Position numbers and translations under genes: made by a program
The notes under the pieces: generated by a model
Told to the model about the DNA's origin: nothing
The model's database searches: none
Seen by the model: the letters and a program-made list of their open reading frames with translations, nothing else
In this document: one piece after another, positions 52,070 to 60,495 of the stretch
Position numbering within the stretch: position 1 is the stretch's first letter
Layout of the letters: every line of letters starts with the position of its first letter
Assembly: GCA_023251255.1 (NCBI GenBank)
Contig: JAHEZD010000023.1
Location: 1 to 64,000, forward strand
DNA: 64,000 nt
Source of the DNA: Chitinophagaceae bacterium
GTDB lineage: Bacteria > Bacteroidota > Bacteroidia > Chitinophagales > Chitinophagaceae
Reading direction: 5' to 3'

Positions 52070-53038
52070 TTATGCTATACCCTTGAGTTTCTTGATTTCT
52101 GCGGTCATCTGCGGTAATATGTCAAAGGCATCCCCAACAATTCCATAATCGGCAGCTTTGAAGAACGGTGCTTCGGGGTCCTTGTTAATAACGACAATCA
52201 CCTTGCTCCGGTTTACGCCTGCCAAGTGCTGAATGGCACCACTAATGCCTACCGCAATATACAGGTTGGGCGCAATCTGTATACCCGTTTGGCCAACATG
52301 TTCATGATGTGGCCTCCAATGTGCATCCCCAACAGGACGGCTGCAAGCCGTTGCAGCACCTAGTACTTTGGCAAGGTCCAGGATAATGCCCCAGTTTTCT
52401 GGTCCTTTCAATCCCCTTCCACCACTCACCACAATATCGGCTTCGGTCAACGGCACTTCTCCACTGATTTTGTTTACAGCAGTTACTTTAACTTTCGGGG
52501 TGTCAATAGCCGCAGTAACAGCAATCACTTCAGCTATCCCTTCGCCCTCAATTACATGGAAACTATTGGGATTTAAGGAGATTATTTTTATGGGTGAAGT
52601 AATGGTGATGTTTGCGTAGGCTTTACCACTGAAAACCGTTTTCTTCACCGTAAAGCCATTACTGGTCTCCGGCAATGCGATGGCCCCAGCCACAAGACCA
52701 GCTTTCAATCTTGCAGATACACGGCCTGCGATGGCCTTGCCTGTCTGGTTGTGCGAAATAACAATGACAGTTGCCCCTGTATTTGTTGCAGTATCGGCAA
52801 TGGCTTTTGCATATACCTGTGCATCTACGTGGTTCAATATTTCATTGTTGATGTGGTGTACTTTTTTCACTCCATACTTGCCTAGTGCAGAAAGCTGCTC
52901 ATCATTGATTGTTCCCAATGCAACGGCTTCAGCGGTTGCACCAATTTGTTCTGCGAGCTTGGCCCCGTAGGAAAGTACTTCGAAAGAAGACTTCTTGATA
53001 TGACCTTCTGATTGGTCAACGAATATTAGAACTGACAT
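52070..53038 (-). CDS. etfA: Electron transfer flavoprotein alpha subunit
   Basis: FAD-carrying subunit of ETF, which accepts electrons from acyl-CoA and related dehydrogenases. It has 322 residues. The C-terminal FAD domain is clear: GGRGLKGPENW, CSRPVGDAHW, EHVGQTGIQIAPNLYIAVGI, SGAIQHLAG, NKDPEAPFF and ADYGIVGDAFD. It lies 94 bases downstream of etfB in the same operon. Confidence 0.97.
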   Translation of the reverse strand: MSVLIFVDQSEGHIKKSSFEVLSYGAKLAEQIGATAEAVALGTINDEQLSALGKYGVKKVHHINNEILNHVDAQVYAKAIADTATNTGATVIVISHNQTGKAIAGRVSARLKAGLVAGAIALPETSNGFTVKKTVFSGKAYANITITSPIKIISLNPNSFHVIEGEGIAEVIAVTAAIDTPKVKVTAVNKISGEVPLTEADIVVSGGRGLKGPENWGIILDLAKVLGAATACSRPVGDAHWRPHHEHVGQTGIQIAPNLYIAVGISGAIQHLAGVNRSKVIVVINKDPEAPFFKAADYGIVGDAFDILPQMTAEIKKLKGIA

Positions 53039-53132
53039 GGTTTGAATGTTTAATTATTTGATTGTTGGTATCCAACTTTGGAACGCTTGGGCCTGATTGC
53101 TGGGCAGGTGCATTGAAATTTCCTGAACTTTC

Positions 53133-53876
53133 TTAAAATGCTTTTGCTTCTTCATGAAGCAACCTCACCAGTTCTGCCACATTATCCGCAGCCACCAGCT
53201 TAACACCAGCTTTAGCAGGCGGAAGCTCATAACTGGATACACTTGTCAAAGTTTCCACAGTGGCAGGCTCCACAACTTTTAAGGGTTTGGTCCTTGCCGC
53301 CATAATGCCACGCATATTGGGTATGCGCTGTTCGGCTACACCCTTTTGACAGCTAACAACCAAGGGCAATGGAACTTCAGCCACTTCCTCGCCTCCTTCA
53401 ATTTCCCTTGATACTGTTGCCACTGTTCCTGCAACATCAAATTTGGTGGCCAATGAAATATAAGGAATATCCATTAGTTCCGCCACCATTGCACCAACTG
53501 AAGAGCCATTGTAGTCAATCGTCTCCTTGCCAGTGAATACCAAATCATAAGCACCCTGTTTGGCCACTTCAGCAATTTGTGCAGCAGTATAGTAACTGTC
53601 ACTATTGTCTGTGTTCACACGTATGGCTTCATCACCACCCAAGGCCAGGGCCTTGCGGATAATGGGCTCTGCATCTGCAGTGCCAACTGTTACCAAATGG
53701 ATAATGGTAGCAGGTTCCTTTTCTTTCAATTCAATGGCACGCACCAATGAGTACCACTCATCATAAGGATTGATGATCCATTGAACACCATTGTCCTCAA
53801 ACTTTGTATTTCCATCCTTGAAGGCAATTTTTGAAGTGGTATCCGGTGCTTTACTTACACAAACTAAGATTTTCAT
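53133..53876 (-). CDS. etfB: Electron transfer flavoprotein beta subunit
   Basis: AMP-binding partner of EtfA, 247 residues. Diagnostic parts: MKILVCVSKAPDTTSKIAF at the start, WIINPYDEWYSLVRAIELKE, LVFTGKETIDYNGSSVGAMVAE, and PNMRGIMAARTKPLKVVEP near the end. It is the first gene of the etfBA operon. The promoter on the minus strand has TATATTTG (53968-53975) preceded by TTTG (53994-53997), giving a leader of about 85 bases. Confidence 0.97.
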   Translation of the reverse strand: MKILVCVSKAPDTTSKIAFKDGNTKFEDNGVQWIINPYDEWYSLVRAIELKEKEPATIIHLVTVGTADAEPIIRKALALGGDEAIRVNTDNSDSYYTAAQIAEVAKQGAYDLVFTGKETIDYNGSSVGAMVAELMDIPYISLATKFDVAGTVATVSREIEGGEEVAEVPLPLVVSCQKGVAEQRIPNMRGIMAARTKPLKVVEPATVETLTSVSSYELPPAKAGVKLVAADNVAELVRLLHEEAKAF

Positions 53877-53967
53877 ATATTGTAATTAATTCGTTCCGCA
53901 ATGTTTTTTTCTTCATTCAACTTCCCAATAAAAATGGCCCGCAAATTAGTTGCATAAACAACCATTG

Positions 53968-53997
53968 CAAATATAAGGCTGATTTATTTGCGGCAAA
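53968..53997 (-). promoter_or_regulatory. Promoter of the etfBA operon
   Basis: On the minus strand TTTG and TATATTTG are separated by 18 bases, slightly short of the usual 19-21. Predicted start near 53961. Confidence 0.6.
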
Positions 53998-54114
53998 GGT
54001 TAAGCAAAAAAATTGGAAAGAAAGTTTTGTTGACCGCCTGTGGATACTTTGGGGAACATTGTTGGCACTGCATATTTCAGCCGTTCTGAACATGCTGCAT
54101 CCTACATTTGCTAC

Positions 54115-54426
54115 ATGGATAGAATTGAAAAACTGAAGTCATTCTTGGAAACAAGCCCAAAGGATAATTTCCTCCGCCATGCTTTGGCCCTGGAATATAT
54201 CAAAACGGGGGAGGTGAAGAGTGCTAGGGTTTTATTTGAGAATATTTTAACCGAATCGCCTGATTATATTGGTTCCTACTACCACCTTGCAAAACTGCTC
54301 GAAAGCTTGCAGGAAACGGAATTGGCCATTGAATGGTACGAGAAGGGAATGATCGCTGCAAAGGTTGCTAAAGATAACCATGCTTACAATGAACTGCAGG
54401 CAGCTTATGAAGATTTAGTGTATTAA
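54115..54426 (+). CDS. Small TPR-repeat protein
   Basis: A 103-residue soluble protein from the ATG at 54115, made of TPR-like helix pairs: DNFLRHALALEYIKTGEVKS, ARVLFENILTESPDYIGSYY, HLAKLLESLQETELAIEWYE, ending ELQAAYEDLVY. Such proteins are adaptors for protein-protein contact. A TACATTTG element (54103-54110) lies only 4 bases before the ATG. It is divergent from etfBA and convergent with the small basic protein gene. Confidence 0.82.
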   Translation: MDRIEKLKSFLETSPKDNFLRHALALEYIKTGEVKSARVLFENILTESPDYIGSYYHLAKLLESLQETELAIEWYEKGMIAAKVAKDNHAYNELQAAYEDLVY

Positions 54427-54433
54427 TGTGTGA

Positions 54434-54485
54434 AAGTCCTCTATTGCCCTTGTTCCGTAAGTTTCGGCAGGTAAATAGAGGACTT
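54434..54485. terminator. Bidirectional hairpin between the TPR gene and the small basic protein gene
   Basis: AAGTCCTCTATT (54434-54445) pairs perfectly with AATAGAGGACTT (54474-54485) around a 28-base loop. It is placed to end both convergent genes. Confidence 0.7.
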
Positions 54486-54494
54486 GTCCATTGA

Positions 54495-54650
54495 TCAACT
54501 TCCCCTGGAACCGCCAGTTTTAATAGGCTTCTTGCTTACACCAACAGATTTCGTTCCAGGCTTGGCAATGAACTTGGATGCACTGGCATTGTTCTTCTGG
54601 TTGCCACCCCCAATCTTGCCCTTGTTCTTATCATTTACAGGTAATCCCAT
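54495..54650 (-). CDS. Small basic protein, 51 residues
   Basis: The minus-strand frame from the ATG at 54650 to the TGA at 54495 reads MGLPVNDKNKGKIGGGNQKN, continues NASASKFIAKPGTKSVGVSK and ends KPIKTGGSRGS. It is very rich in Lys, Gly, Asn and Ser, with no hydrophobic stretch, so it should be a soluble, probably disordered, nucleic-acid- or ribosome-binding type of protein. I recognise no named family. Support comes from a full ATG-to-stop frame, a -7 box TACATTTG on the minus strand (54671-54678), a 16-bp palindrome further upstream (54692-54707) and a terminator right after the stop. Confidence 0.65.
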   Translation of the reverse strand: MGLPVNDKNKGKIGGGNQKNNASASKFIAKPGTKSVGVSKKPIKTGGSRGS

Positions 54651-54691
54651 GGTTAAATGTTTTGTTCATTCAAATGTAATGCAGTTGTGCT

Positions 54692-54707
54692 TAACTGCAT
54701 GCAGTTA
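54692..54707. promoter_or_regulatory. 16-bp palindrome upstream of the small basic protein gene
   Basis: TAACTGCATGCAGTTA is a perfect palindrome. An extra half-site ATGCAGTT lies at 54679-54686, next to the minus-strand -7 box TACATTTG (54671-54678). The arrangement suggests a repressor or activator site. Confidence 0.6.
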
Positions 54708-54949
54708 GTTAATGGAACTTGTGGAAAGGTAGCTGGCCAATTGCATTTATAAAGCCGCACATATATGCAAGGACAAACACTTCCAATAAAATCCAGGATA
54801 AGGTTCTGGGGCAGGCTATTACTAATCGTTCAAAGCTCAAAGAAGGGATTGATTGCAATTGATAATGTAAATCACTATTGGCATTAACGGTTAGTTGGGG
54901 CAAGGCCAACTGTTAAAAAAAATAAAATAAACCGGTAACCATAACATTG

Positions 54950-54987
54950 TACGAATCTAATCGTATATTTGTACGACAATGTTCGTA
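54950..54987 (+). promoter_or_regulatory. Twin TACGA-N6-TCGTA operators around a -7 box
   Basis: TACGA-N6-TCGTA occurs at 54950-54965 and again at 54972-54987, exactly 22 bases (two helical turns) apart. The -7 box TATATTTG (54964-54971) lies between them. A dimeric repressor bound there would cover the promoter of the coiled-coil gene. Candidate regulator families are BlaI/MecI or PadR, but none is encoded next to it. Confidence 0.75.
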
Positions 54988-55016
54988 AAACGATTACCAC
55001 ACTAAAAAATACCATC

Positions 55017-55805
55017 ATGAACCATGAAACAAAATCATTCAAACCATTATTGGCCATTGCTTTACTGGTTATGTGTGCTACCTTTTCAGCTTGGCAATAC
55101 CTACCAGAAAGAAACGCCGAAACCAATAAAACAGGTGGCGAACCAAGAGACACCACCAAGCCCCGCAAACATCATCATTCTAAAGATGAATATAGAATAG
55201 GTGACATTGATGAAGCCATGAAAAGCCTTGACATGGAGATGGCCAGCCTTGATGCCCAATTGAAGAAATTGGATTTTTCAAAAATGGAGCAGGACATGAA
55301 GCAAGCGATGAAGGAAATCGAGAAGGTTGATTTTGCAAAAATTGAAAGAGAAGTCAATGAATCGCTCAAGAATGTGGACTGGAAAAAAATGCAGGCTGAT
55401 ATTGATAAGGCCATGCAGGAAGTTGATGTTCATATGCAGGAACTGAACCTTGAAAAGATGCATGTCAATTTGGAGAAGATGAAAGTAAACCTTGGCAAGC
55501 AGCAGCTTAAGATGAGCCTTGACGCTGGCAAGATCCGCAAGCAGGTTGAAGAAGGCATGGAGCATGCAAAAGACGGTTTGGATAAGGCAAAAGAAGAATT
55601 ACAGAACCTGAAAGCTTTTACTAATGAATTGGAAAAAGATGGCCTCATCAATAAGAAGAAAGGCTATTTCATCAAAGTAGATAGCGGAAAACTGTACATC
55701 AATGGCAAGGAGCAGTCCACTGAAACCTACGAAAAATATAAACAGTATTACCACAAGGGAAGCTTCACCATTAAAAGCGACGGGGAAAATAATACCTCCA
55801 TATAA
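55017..55805 (+). CDS. Exported coiled-coil protein (262 aa)
   Basis: From the ATG at 55017: a short N-terminal cytoplasmic or signal segment with one hydrophobic stretch (about 12-26, LLAIALLVMCATFSAW), then a Lys/Thr-rich linker and a long helical region (about 58-205) with 11-residue-type repeats such as DFSKMEQDMKQAMKEIEKVD, DFAKIEREVNESLKNVDWKK and MQADIDKAMQEVDVHMQELN. The C-terminus (GYFIKVDSGKLYINGKEQS) is a small beta motif. Similar repeats occur in the extracytoplasmic parts of BlaR1/M56-type sensor proteins in Bacteroidota, without the peptidase here. A terminator follows. Confidence 0.8.
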   Translation: MNHETKSFKPLLAIALLVMCATFSAWQYLPERNAETNKTGGEPRDTTKPRKHHHSKDEYRIGDIDEAMKSLDMEMASLDAQLKKLDFSKMEQDMKQAMKEIEKVDFAKIEREVNESLKNVDWKKMQADIDKAMQEVDVHMQELNLEKMHVNLEKMKVNLGKQQLKMSLDAGKIRKQVEEGMEHAKDGLDKAKEELQNLKAFTNELEKDGLINKKKGYFIKVDSGKLYINGKEQSTETYEKYKQYYHKGSFTIKSDGENNTSI

Positions 55806-55826
55806 ATTCGGCCCCCTATTTTTAAG

Positions 55827-55857
55827 AAGGCCCATTGGAAATCAATGGGCCTTTTCT
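55827..55857 (+). terminator. Terminator after the coiled-coil gene
   Basis: AAGGCCCATTG (55827-55837) pairs perfectly with CAATGGGCCTT (55843-55853), followed by T. Confidence 0.9.
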
Positions 55858-55930
55858 TTACGGTTGCTATGTGAACAAGTATTGATTTTTTGTGGATTGC
55901 GATATGTGCAAAGCCATTTATCTTTCCACT

Positions 55931-56239
55931 ATGGATAACCGATATTCAACGCTGCAGGTTCTTTATGAGATTGTAAAAGAGGCATCGCACCCAGCTCAAT
56001 ACTTATGTACACCGAGGGAAATGATCCTCCATTCCACTTTTGATTGGGCATTGATCAATAAACATTTATACCTGCTCCAAGAAGATTCCATGGTATTGAT
56101 CAAGCAATCGGATCCCATTTCTTTTTCCATAACAGAAAAGGGCATCGAATACATTCAACTGCTGCCGGTCTTCCAGCCAAAAGAAATCATGCCCACCCTT
56201 TCTTTCAAACAAGATGAGGACAAGGTTTGCGGTTTATAG
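55931..56239 (+). CDS. Small winged-helix-like protein (102 aa)
   Basis: From the ATG at 55931 (GTG and ATG upstream in the same frame are alternatives). The pattern STLQVLYEIVKEASHPAQYL then LINKHLYLLQEDSMVLIKQS and ISFSITEKGIEYIQLLPVF matches a short winged helix: three helices, then a beta wing whose ITEKGIEYIQ is typical of DNA-binding wHTH proteins of MarR/PadR-like shape. I cannot name the family. It follows the coiled-coil gene after a terminator, and its 3' end overlaps by 6 bases the end of the convergent large T9SS gene. It is a candidate for the regulator of the twin operators upstream. Confidence 0.65.
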   Translation: MDNRYSTLQVLYEIVKEASHPAQYLCTPREMILHSTFDWALINKHLYLLQEDSMVLIKQSDPISFSITEKGIEYIQLLPVFQPKEIMPTLSFKQDEDKVCGL

Positions 56240-59200
56240 TTTTACCAGTCTTTGTGTTATCCTCTCATTGTCCCAAATTAGGGTTATTTGATAATCACCA
56301 ACTTTCAAATTGGTGGCACTGATGGTGCATGATTGATTCCCTTTAACCAGATTAATTGAGCTACTGCTGATTGTCCTTCCGGAAATATCTGTAATAAGCA
56401 CTGTTGCTTTTGTTGCAATAACGGAACTGATGTTCAGTGTCAGCAAGTCCTTTACAGGATTTGGATAAAGGCTAAAAGCATTAATACTGCTTTTGTTCAA
56501 ATTAACCGAAACGATATTGGAGTAAGTGAAACTACCGTTCCTGTCCAATTGTTTCAATCGGTAATAATTAATGCCATCAAATGGTTGTGCATCTGTCAGG
56601 TTATAATTGTTGATGGATGATGAGCCATTCCTTGCTGCAATGGAATCCATGGTAATGAACGACACGCCATTGGTGGACCTTTCAACAATAAACCATTGGT
56701 TGTTGATTTCATTGGTAGTTTTCCATTGCAATTGGACGGTCCTGTTATTGTTCAACGAAGCGTTGAAAGACAATAGTGTTACCGGTACCGCAGCGTTCCT
56801 TGTGTACCAGATAGGGGAGGTGATTGTCCTGTTTCCATTGATGGTTATATCAGCATAATAATAGGCAGTTGCACCTATGGCTGTTGTATTATCCGTAAAT
56901 GATAATGTGGAACCTGTTATGCTGGTCAATTGAACAGGCAATACACTGCTTCCTGCAACTCCATACATTATTTTTATAGTTGGTGTGGAAGATGGGCTTG
57001 TTGGGTCTGTGGCATAGACACTGATGGCCGGTGCAATGGTACCTGTAAAAATACTGCCCATCAATTGGTTGTTGATGGTGAAGTTGACCCTTGTATCACA
57101 GTCTTCTGTGGCATAAAAATGCCTTGCCTTCATAGCCGCATAGAAACTCGCACTGTTAAGGGTAGTGCCAACCACTGCTAACCTATTATTGCTACTGCGG
57201 CCAAAATTGGTATAGTGGGTATCATGGTCCATGAAGGGGCCGATATGGTAACCTTTTGAAAGCAATTTGTTGTAATAGTCCAAGTAAGCCATGGCCGATG
57301 GGGGATCATTGTAAGTAGTGCTGGTGGAGAAAGCGGGCCCGCTTGCAACAGCGGTCCCAATTAATGCACTGTCGGCTACCGCATTGAAAGGAATGCTGGC
57401 CAAGCTATTGTAATCGGAAAAATCAGGATGCGCACAGGATGCAAAAACAGTTCCGCCTGCATTATTGAGGTTGTTCACTGTTCTGAAAAGCCCTGTTGTA
57501 CCAGTGGATTCAGGCGTTCCTATATAATCGCTTTTAGGAACATAGATATTGTAATTGTTCGTTTCCCAACCAATTAATTGGTTGCTCCCATAAATCAATA
57601 CATGCCCACCATTACTGATAACCCCATACTCCATGCCGTACAGGGCCAGGAAGTTGGACGTAGTTGCTGCGGCTGCTTGGGTCATGCCGGGTTGCCAATT
57701 GCTCAAATGCATACCGGCTTCTGCATGGTTGTGCTCGGATATGCCCAGAAAGTCCATGCATAATGAGTTTTTTGCATAGGCATAATCATCAGCAGGAGTA
57801 AAGGTTGAGTTGTCCTTGTTGCCATCCGAATAGTAGGAATGCGCATGGAGGTTACCGAAATAATAATTGTTCACTGCAATTGCAGTTGTTGTGGCATTGC
57901 CCGTTAGGGGGCTTGTAACAAGATAAAATGGGCCACCGCCAGTGCAATTGCTGTTCCTTGAAAAAATGAAATAATAATATTGGGTACTGGCTGTCAATCC
58001 AATATCTATAAATGAAGTGGATGATGCATTGGCTATAATGGTTCCGTTCCCCAAAGTATTCCCTATTGTATAGGTAGTGCCATTGGTCGGTGTTGATGAC
58101 AAACTGGATGAGGTGCTCCTTACAACGAGGTAGCCATCTGCGGCAGCGGCCTGCACAAAGAAACCATTGATGGTATTGTTACCGGCAGACAGGTTCAGTT
58201 GTGTTGGTTGTGCAGAAGGAGTTGTACAAGCTGGTAGGGCAACTGTTGTTACACTGTTGGTCAATGGCGATGTTGAGTTATAGACAGGTCCACCATTGCA
58301 GTTCTGACTGTTGATCCCAAAGACAAAGAAATAGTACAGCGTACCACTAGAAAGGCTAGAGGAAATGAAGGTGGTCCCTGTTGTCCTGCTTACAACAATG
58401 CCGTTACCCAGGGTATTCCCACTGTTGTAGGTGGTGCCGTTATTCAGGGTTCCTGTAAATGTGGCTGAAGTGGTCCTTACAATCAAATATTCATCAGTGC
58501 TTGCTGCTGCTGTAAAGCTTCCCGAAATGCTTGATGTGGTAATATTACTGAAGGTCAATGATGTTGGTTGCGCTGTTGGCGCGGCGCAGGGCAATGGCCC
58601 TGCTAGGGTTGTTGCAGAACCATGTAGGGGGCTGGTGCCTGAATACAAGGGACCGCCTGTACAAACATTGTTCATGGAAAAAACAAAAAAATGGTAAGTG
58701 GTGGAATTGGTCAGTCCCGTTGCTGTAACTGTTGTTCCACTGGTCACGGCAATGACAGTGCCATCACCAAGGTTATCACCAATATTATAGATAGTATTGT
58801 TTACGGGGTTGGAACTCAACGAACTGTTATTGCTCATTACCACTAAATAGTTCTGTGGTGCAGGGCTTGCTGCGGTATAGGAGAACTGTATGGAATTATT
58901 GATGACTGTCCCTAGCACAAAGGAAGTTGGTTGTGCTGTAGGCGCTGTGCAGGCAGTGGTGGGTACAGCTGTTATTTTAATATTGTCAAGATTAAGTCTT
59001 GGCCTTGAACCAGTTGTGCCACCTGTTGCATTATAATAATAGAAACGCAAACGCGCCGTGGCCGAACCATCGAAAGATGAAGGCAATGCTACATTGGTGA
59101 TGCTACCTGCAGTTGGGCTGTTATTGGTAAAATTCAGCACCTGTGCTGCCGTGATTTCTGTAAAAGTGGTACCATCCGTTGAAGCATAGACTTTTAAGCT

Positions 59201-59668
59201 ACTGTTCCTGTTGCCTGTGCTGTTACTGAGCGAGGCCCAATCAAAACTCAGAACGCCTGCGTTAACGCTGGTGAAATCCAGGAAGAAATCCATGGCTACG
59301 GAGGTAGAATTGTCCGTTGTGCCTGTGGACAATAACACCATACTTTGCGTACCCTTGTAAACGCCGCCACTGTAGCCCCCGCCACCAGTGGGCGGTGTTT
59401 GGAAAAAATTGGAGAGGGTGGTTATCCTTGTTGCGTTGGGAACGGTAGGTGTTGCGGTCACGGCATCCATACCTTTCCAGGCTGCGGCACCTGTGCCTGA
59501 CGTAAATGTTCCGTCAGTGGGGCTGGCATTGAACGTCCAGTTATTGATGTCTGCAAAGGTTTCCGTATAGGTCAGGCTAGGCTGGGCAGAAAGATGGATG
59601 GCTGTCTGGCTGTTACTATTGAACAAAAGGCAAAGCATTAGCTGAGCCAATAAGAATATTTTCTTCAT
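56234..59668 (-). CDS. Large T9SS-exported protein with Fn3-like repeats and a PHP metal-hydrolase domain
   Basis: A 1144-residue exported protein from the ATG at 59668 (MKKIFLLAQLMLCLLFNSNS signal). Order: an all-beta N-terminal domain (about 30-240), three 115-residue Fn3-like repeats starting TAPTAQPTSF, AAPTAQPTSL and TTPSAQPTQL (about 245-595), a PHP-type domain of CehA/McbA kind from about residue 603 (GNLHAHSYYSDG, LGISEHNHAEAG, FASCAHPDFSD, GPFMDHDTHYTN), an Fn3-like segment (PVTLLSFNASLNNN, IVERSTNGVSF) and a T9SS tail (FSLYPNPVKDLLTLN to RITQRLVKL). The metal-binding His residues are all present, suggesting an active phosphoesterase or other hydrolase displayed at the surface. Confidence 0.9.
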   Translation of the reverse strand: MKKIFLLAQLMLCLLFNSNSQTAIHLSAQPSLTYTETFADINNWTFNASPTDGTFTSGTGAAAWKGMDAVTATPTVPNATRITTLSNFFQTPPTGGGGYSGGVYKGTQSMVLLSTGTTDNSTSVAMDFFLDFTSVNAGVLSFDWASLSNSTGNRNSSLKVYASTDGTTFTEITAAQVLNFTNNSPTAGSITNVALPSSFDGSATARLRFYYYNATGGTTGSRPRLNLDNIKITAVPTTACTAPTAQPTSFVLGTVINNSIQFSYTAASPAPQNYLVVMSNNSSLSSNPVNNTIYNIGDNLGDGTVIAVTSGTTVTATGLTNSTTYHFFVFSMNNVCTGGPLYSGTSPLHGSATTLAGPLPCAAPTAQPTSLTFSNITTSSISGSFTAAASTDEYLIVRTTSATFTGTLNNGTTYNSGNTLGNGIVVSRTTGTTFISSSLSSGTLYYFFVFGINSQNCNGGPVYNSTSPLTNSVTTVALPACTTPSAQPTQLNLSAGNNTINGFFVQAAAADGYLVVRSTSSSLSSTPTNGTTYTIGNTLGNGTIIANASSTSFIDIGLTASTQYYYFIFSRNSNCTGGGPFYLVTSPLTGNATTTAIAVNNYYFGNLHAHSYYSDGNKDNSTFTPADDYAYAKNSLCMDFLGISEHNHAEAGMHLSNWQPGMTQAAAATTSNFLALYGMEYGVISNGGHVLIYGSNQLIGWETNNYNIYVPKSDYIGTPESTGTTGLFRTVNNLNNAGGTVFASCAHPDFSDYNSLASIPFNAVADSALIGTAVASGPAFSTSTTYNDPPSAMAYLDYYNKLLSKGYHIGPFMDHDTHYTNFGRSSNNRLAVVGTTLNSASFYAAMKARHFYATEDCDTRVNFTINNQLMGSIFTGTIAPAISVYATDPTSPSSTPTIKIMYGVAGSSVLPVQLTSITGSTLSFTDNTTAIGATAYYYADITINGNRTITSPIWYTRNAAVPVTLLSFNASLNNNRTVQLQWKTTNEINNQWFIVERSTNGVSFITMDSIAARNGSSSINNYNLTDAQPFDGINYYRLKQLDRNGSFTYSNIVSVNLNKSSINAFSLYPNPVKDLLTLNISSVIATKATVLITDISGRTISSSSINLVKGNQSCTISATNLKVGDYQITLIWDNERITQRLVKL

Positions 59669-59737
59669 TGGAGCGGGATTGTGCAAATGCGAATATCGTT
59701 AAAGAAAATGGGAGTGAGGTTAAATTAAAATGAACAA

Positions 59738-59757
59738 GCCCCACTGTTTTGTGGGGC
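59738..59757 (-). terminator. Terminator after tRNA-Gln
   Basis: GCCCCAC (59738-59744) pairs with GTGGGGC (59751-59757); on the minus strand it is followed by TTGTTCATTTT. Confidence 0.75.
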
Positions 59758-59765
59758 CTGTTTGT

Positions 59766-59834
59766 TGTTCCATAAGGATTCGAACCTTAACTGAATGAAC
59801 CAAAATCACTAGTGCTACCGTTACACCATGGAAC
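59766..59834 (-). tRNA. tRNA-Gln (UUG anticodon)
   Basis: On the minus strand GTTCCAT pairs with ATGGAAC in the acceptor stem; AGTGA/TCATT forms the anticodon stem around TTTTGGT with anticodon TTG; the T-arm is TAAGG-TTCGAAT-CCTTA. CCA is not encoded. At 69 bases it is short but complete. It decodes CAA and probably CAG. Confidence 0.92.
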
Positions 59835-59864
59835 AATCCGGGTTCCATTATTTCTAATGGGTTG

Positions 59865-59896
59865 CAAAAATAAAGGCAGGATACTATCGTTCCAAA
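59865..59896 (-). promoter_or_regulatory. Promoter of tRNA-Gln
   Basis: On the minus strand TTTGG (59892-59896) and TATTTTTG (59865-59872) are 19 bases apart, a full -33/-7 match. The short leader contains the hairpin CCATTA-GAAA-TAATGG. Confidence 0.8.
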
Positions 59897-60185
59897 AGTT
59901 TTTCTTTATTTGTGGAATTATTTATGGCACTTGTTGGTATTGTACAATTGCATGGTGGGTAGTACTTGTCATACTGCGTATTATTTCCCTTGATTAAATA
60001 AGAGAGGAACTGATTCTTTGAAGCTTTTTAGGTAACCATTCGATGCTTATTCGAAGTCCTTCGAGTGTTGTTCCGTGCCCTCATTCAGTTACTACCAAAG
60101 AAGACCGAACAAATAATGAAGTAAATTCGATGTAATGTGCATACATATGCAAGCACAAATCCGAAGCAGTCTTTTAATACACAGA

Positions 60186-60351
60186 AGCTGTTTGAACTTT
60201 TTCAAAACGCTCTTTTAAACAGCATGTGTCTATGTTTCCACAAGGCTCCTACATGATAAATACTGTTAGCCTGGGGTGCCCGGAGGCAACCTTTACGAAC
60301 GAATTCTACGTTTATAAAAGTGCTAACAGCTTCATTGTGCGTTTTGGTTGC
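60186..60351. repeat. Diverged direct repeat, copy 1
   Basis: It shares with 60496-60657 the ordered blocks AAAACGCTCTTT, AAACAGCATGTGTC, CCACA.GG, ATGAT.AAT, CCGGAGGC, TTTACGAACGAA, CTA(C/T)GTTT and AACAGCTTCA, spread over about 165 bases. Confidence 0.75.
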
Positions 60352-60396
60352 TTCCGGTCCAGCACATAAATAAACCGTCAAAAACACAGCTTTTTT

Positions 60397-60446
60397 TGTA
60401 ACCTTTTTTTTGTAAACTTTTAAAAGTTTACAAAAAAAAGGTTACA
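60397..60446. repeat. 50-bp perfect palindrome
   Basis: The sequence from TGTAACC through eight T, GTAAACTTTT to AAAAGTTTAC, eight A and GGTTACA is exactly self-complementary about 60421/60422, with no central loop. It sits between the two direct repeats. Confidence 0.9.
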
Positions 60447-60495
60447 TTTTATTCCTTGATGTTTTAATTCTTTATGTGGGATATTGTTTTTCATT

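Larger units (their letters stand above)
54651..55016. other. Divergent regulatory region with two kinds of operator
   Basis: These 366 bases between the small basic protein and the coiled-coil protein hold no gene. They contain the palindrome and -7 box of the former and the twin dyads and -7 box of the latter, listed separately. Confidence 0.6.
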
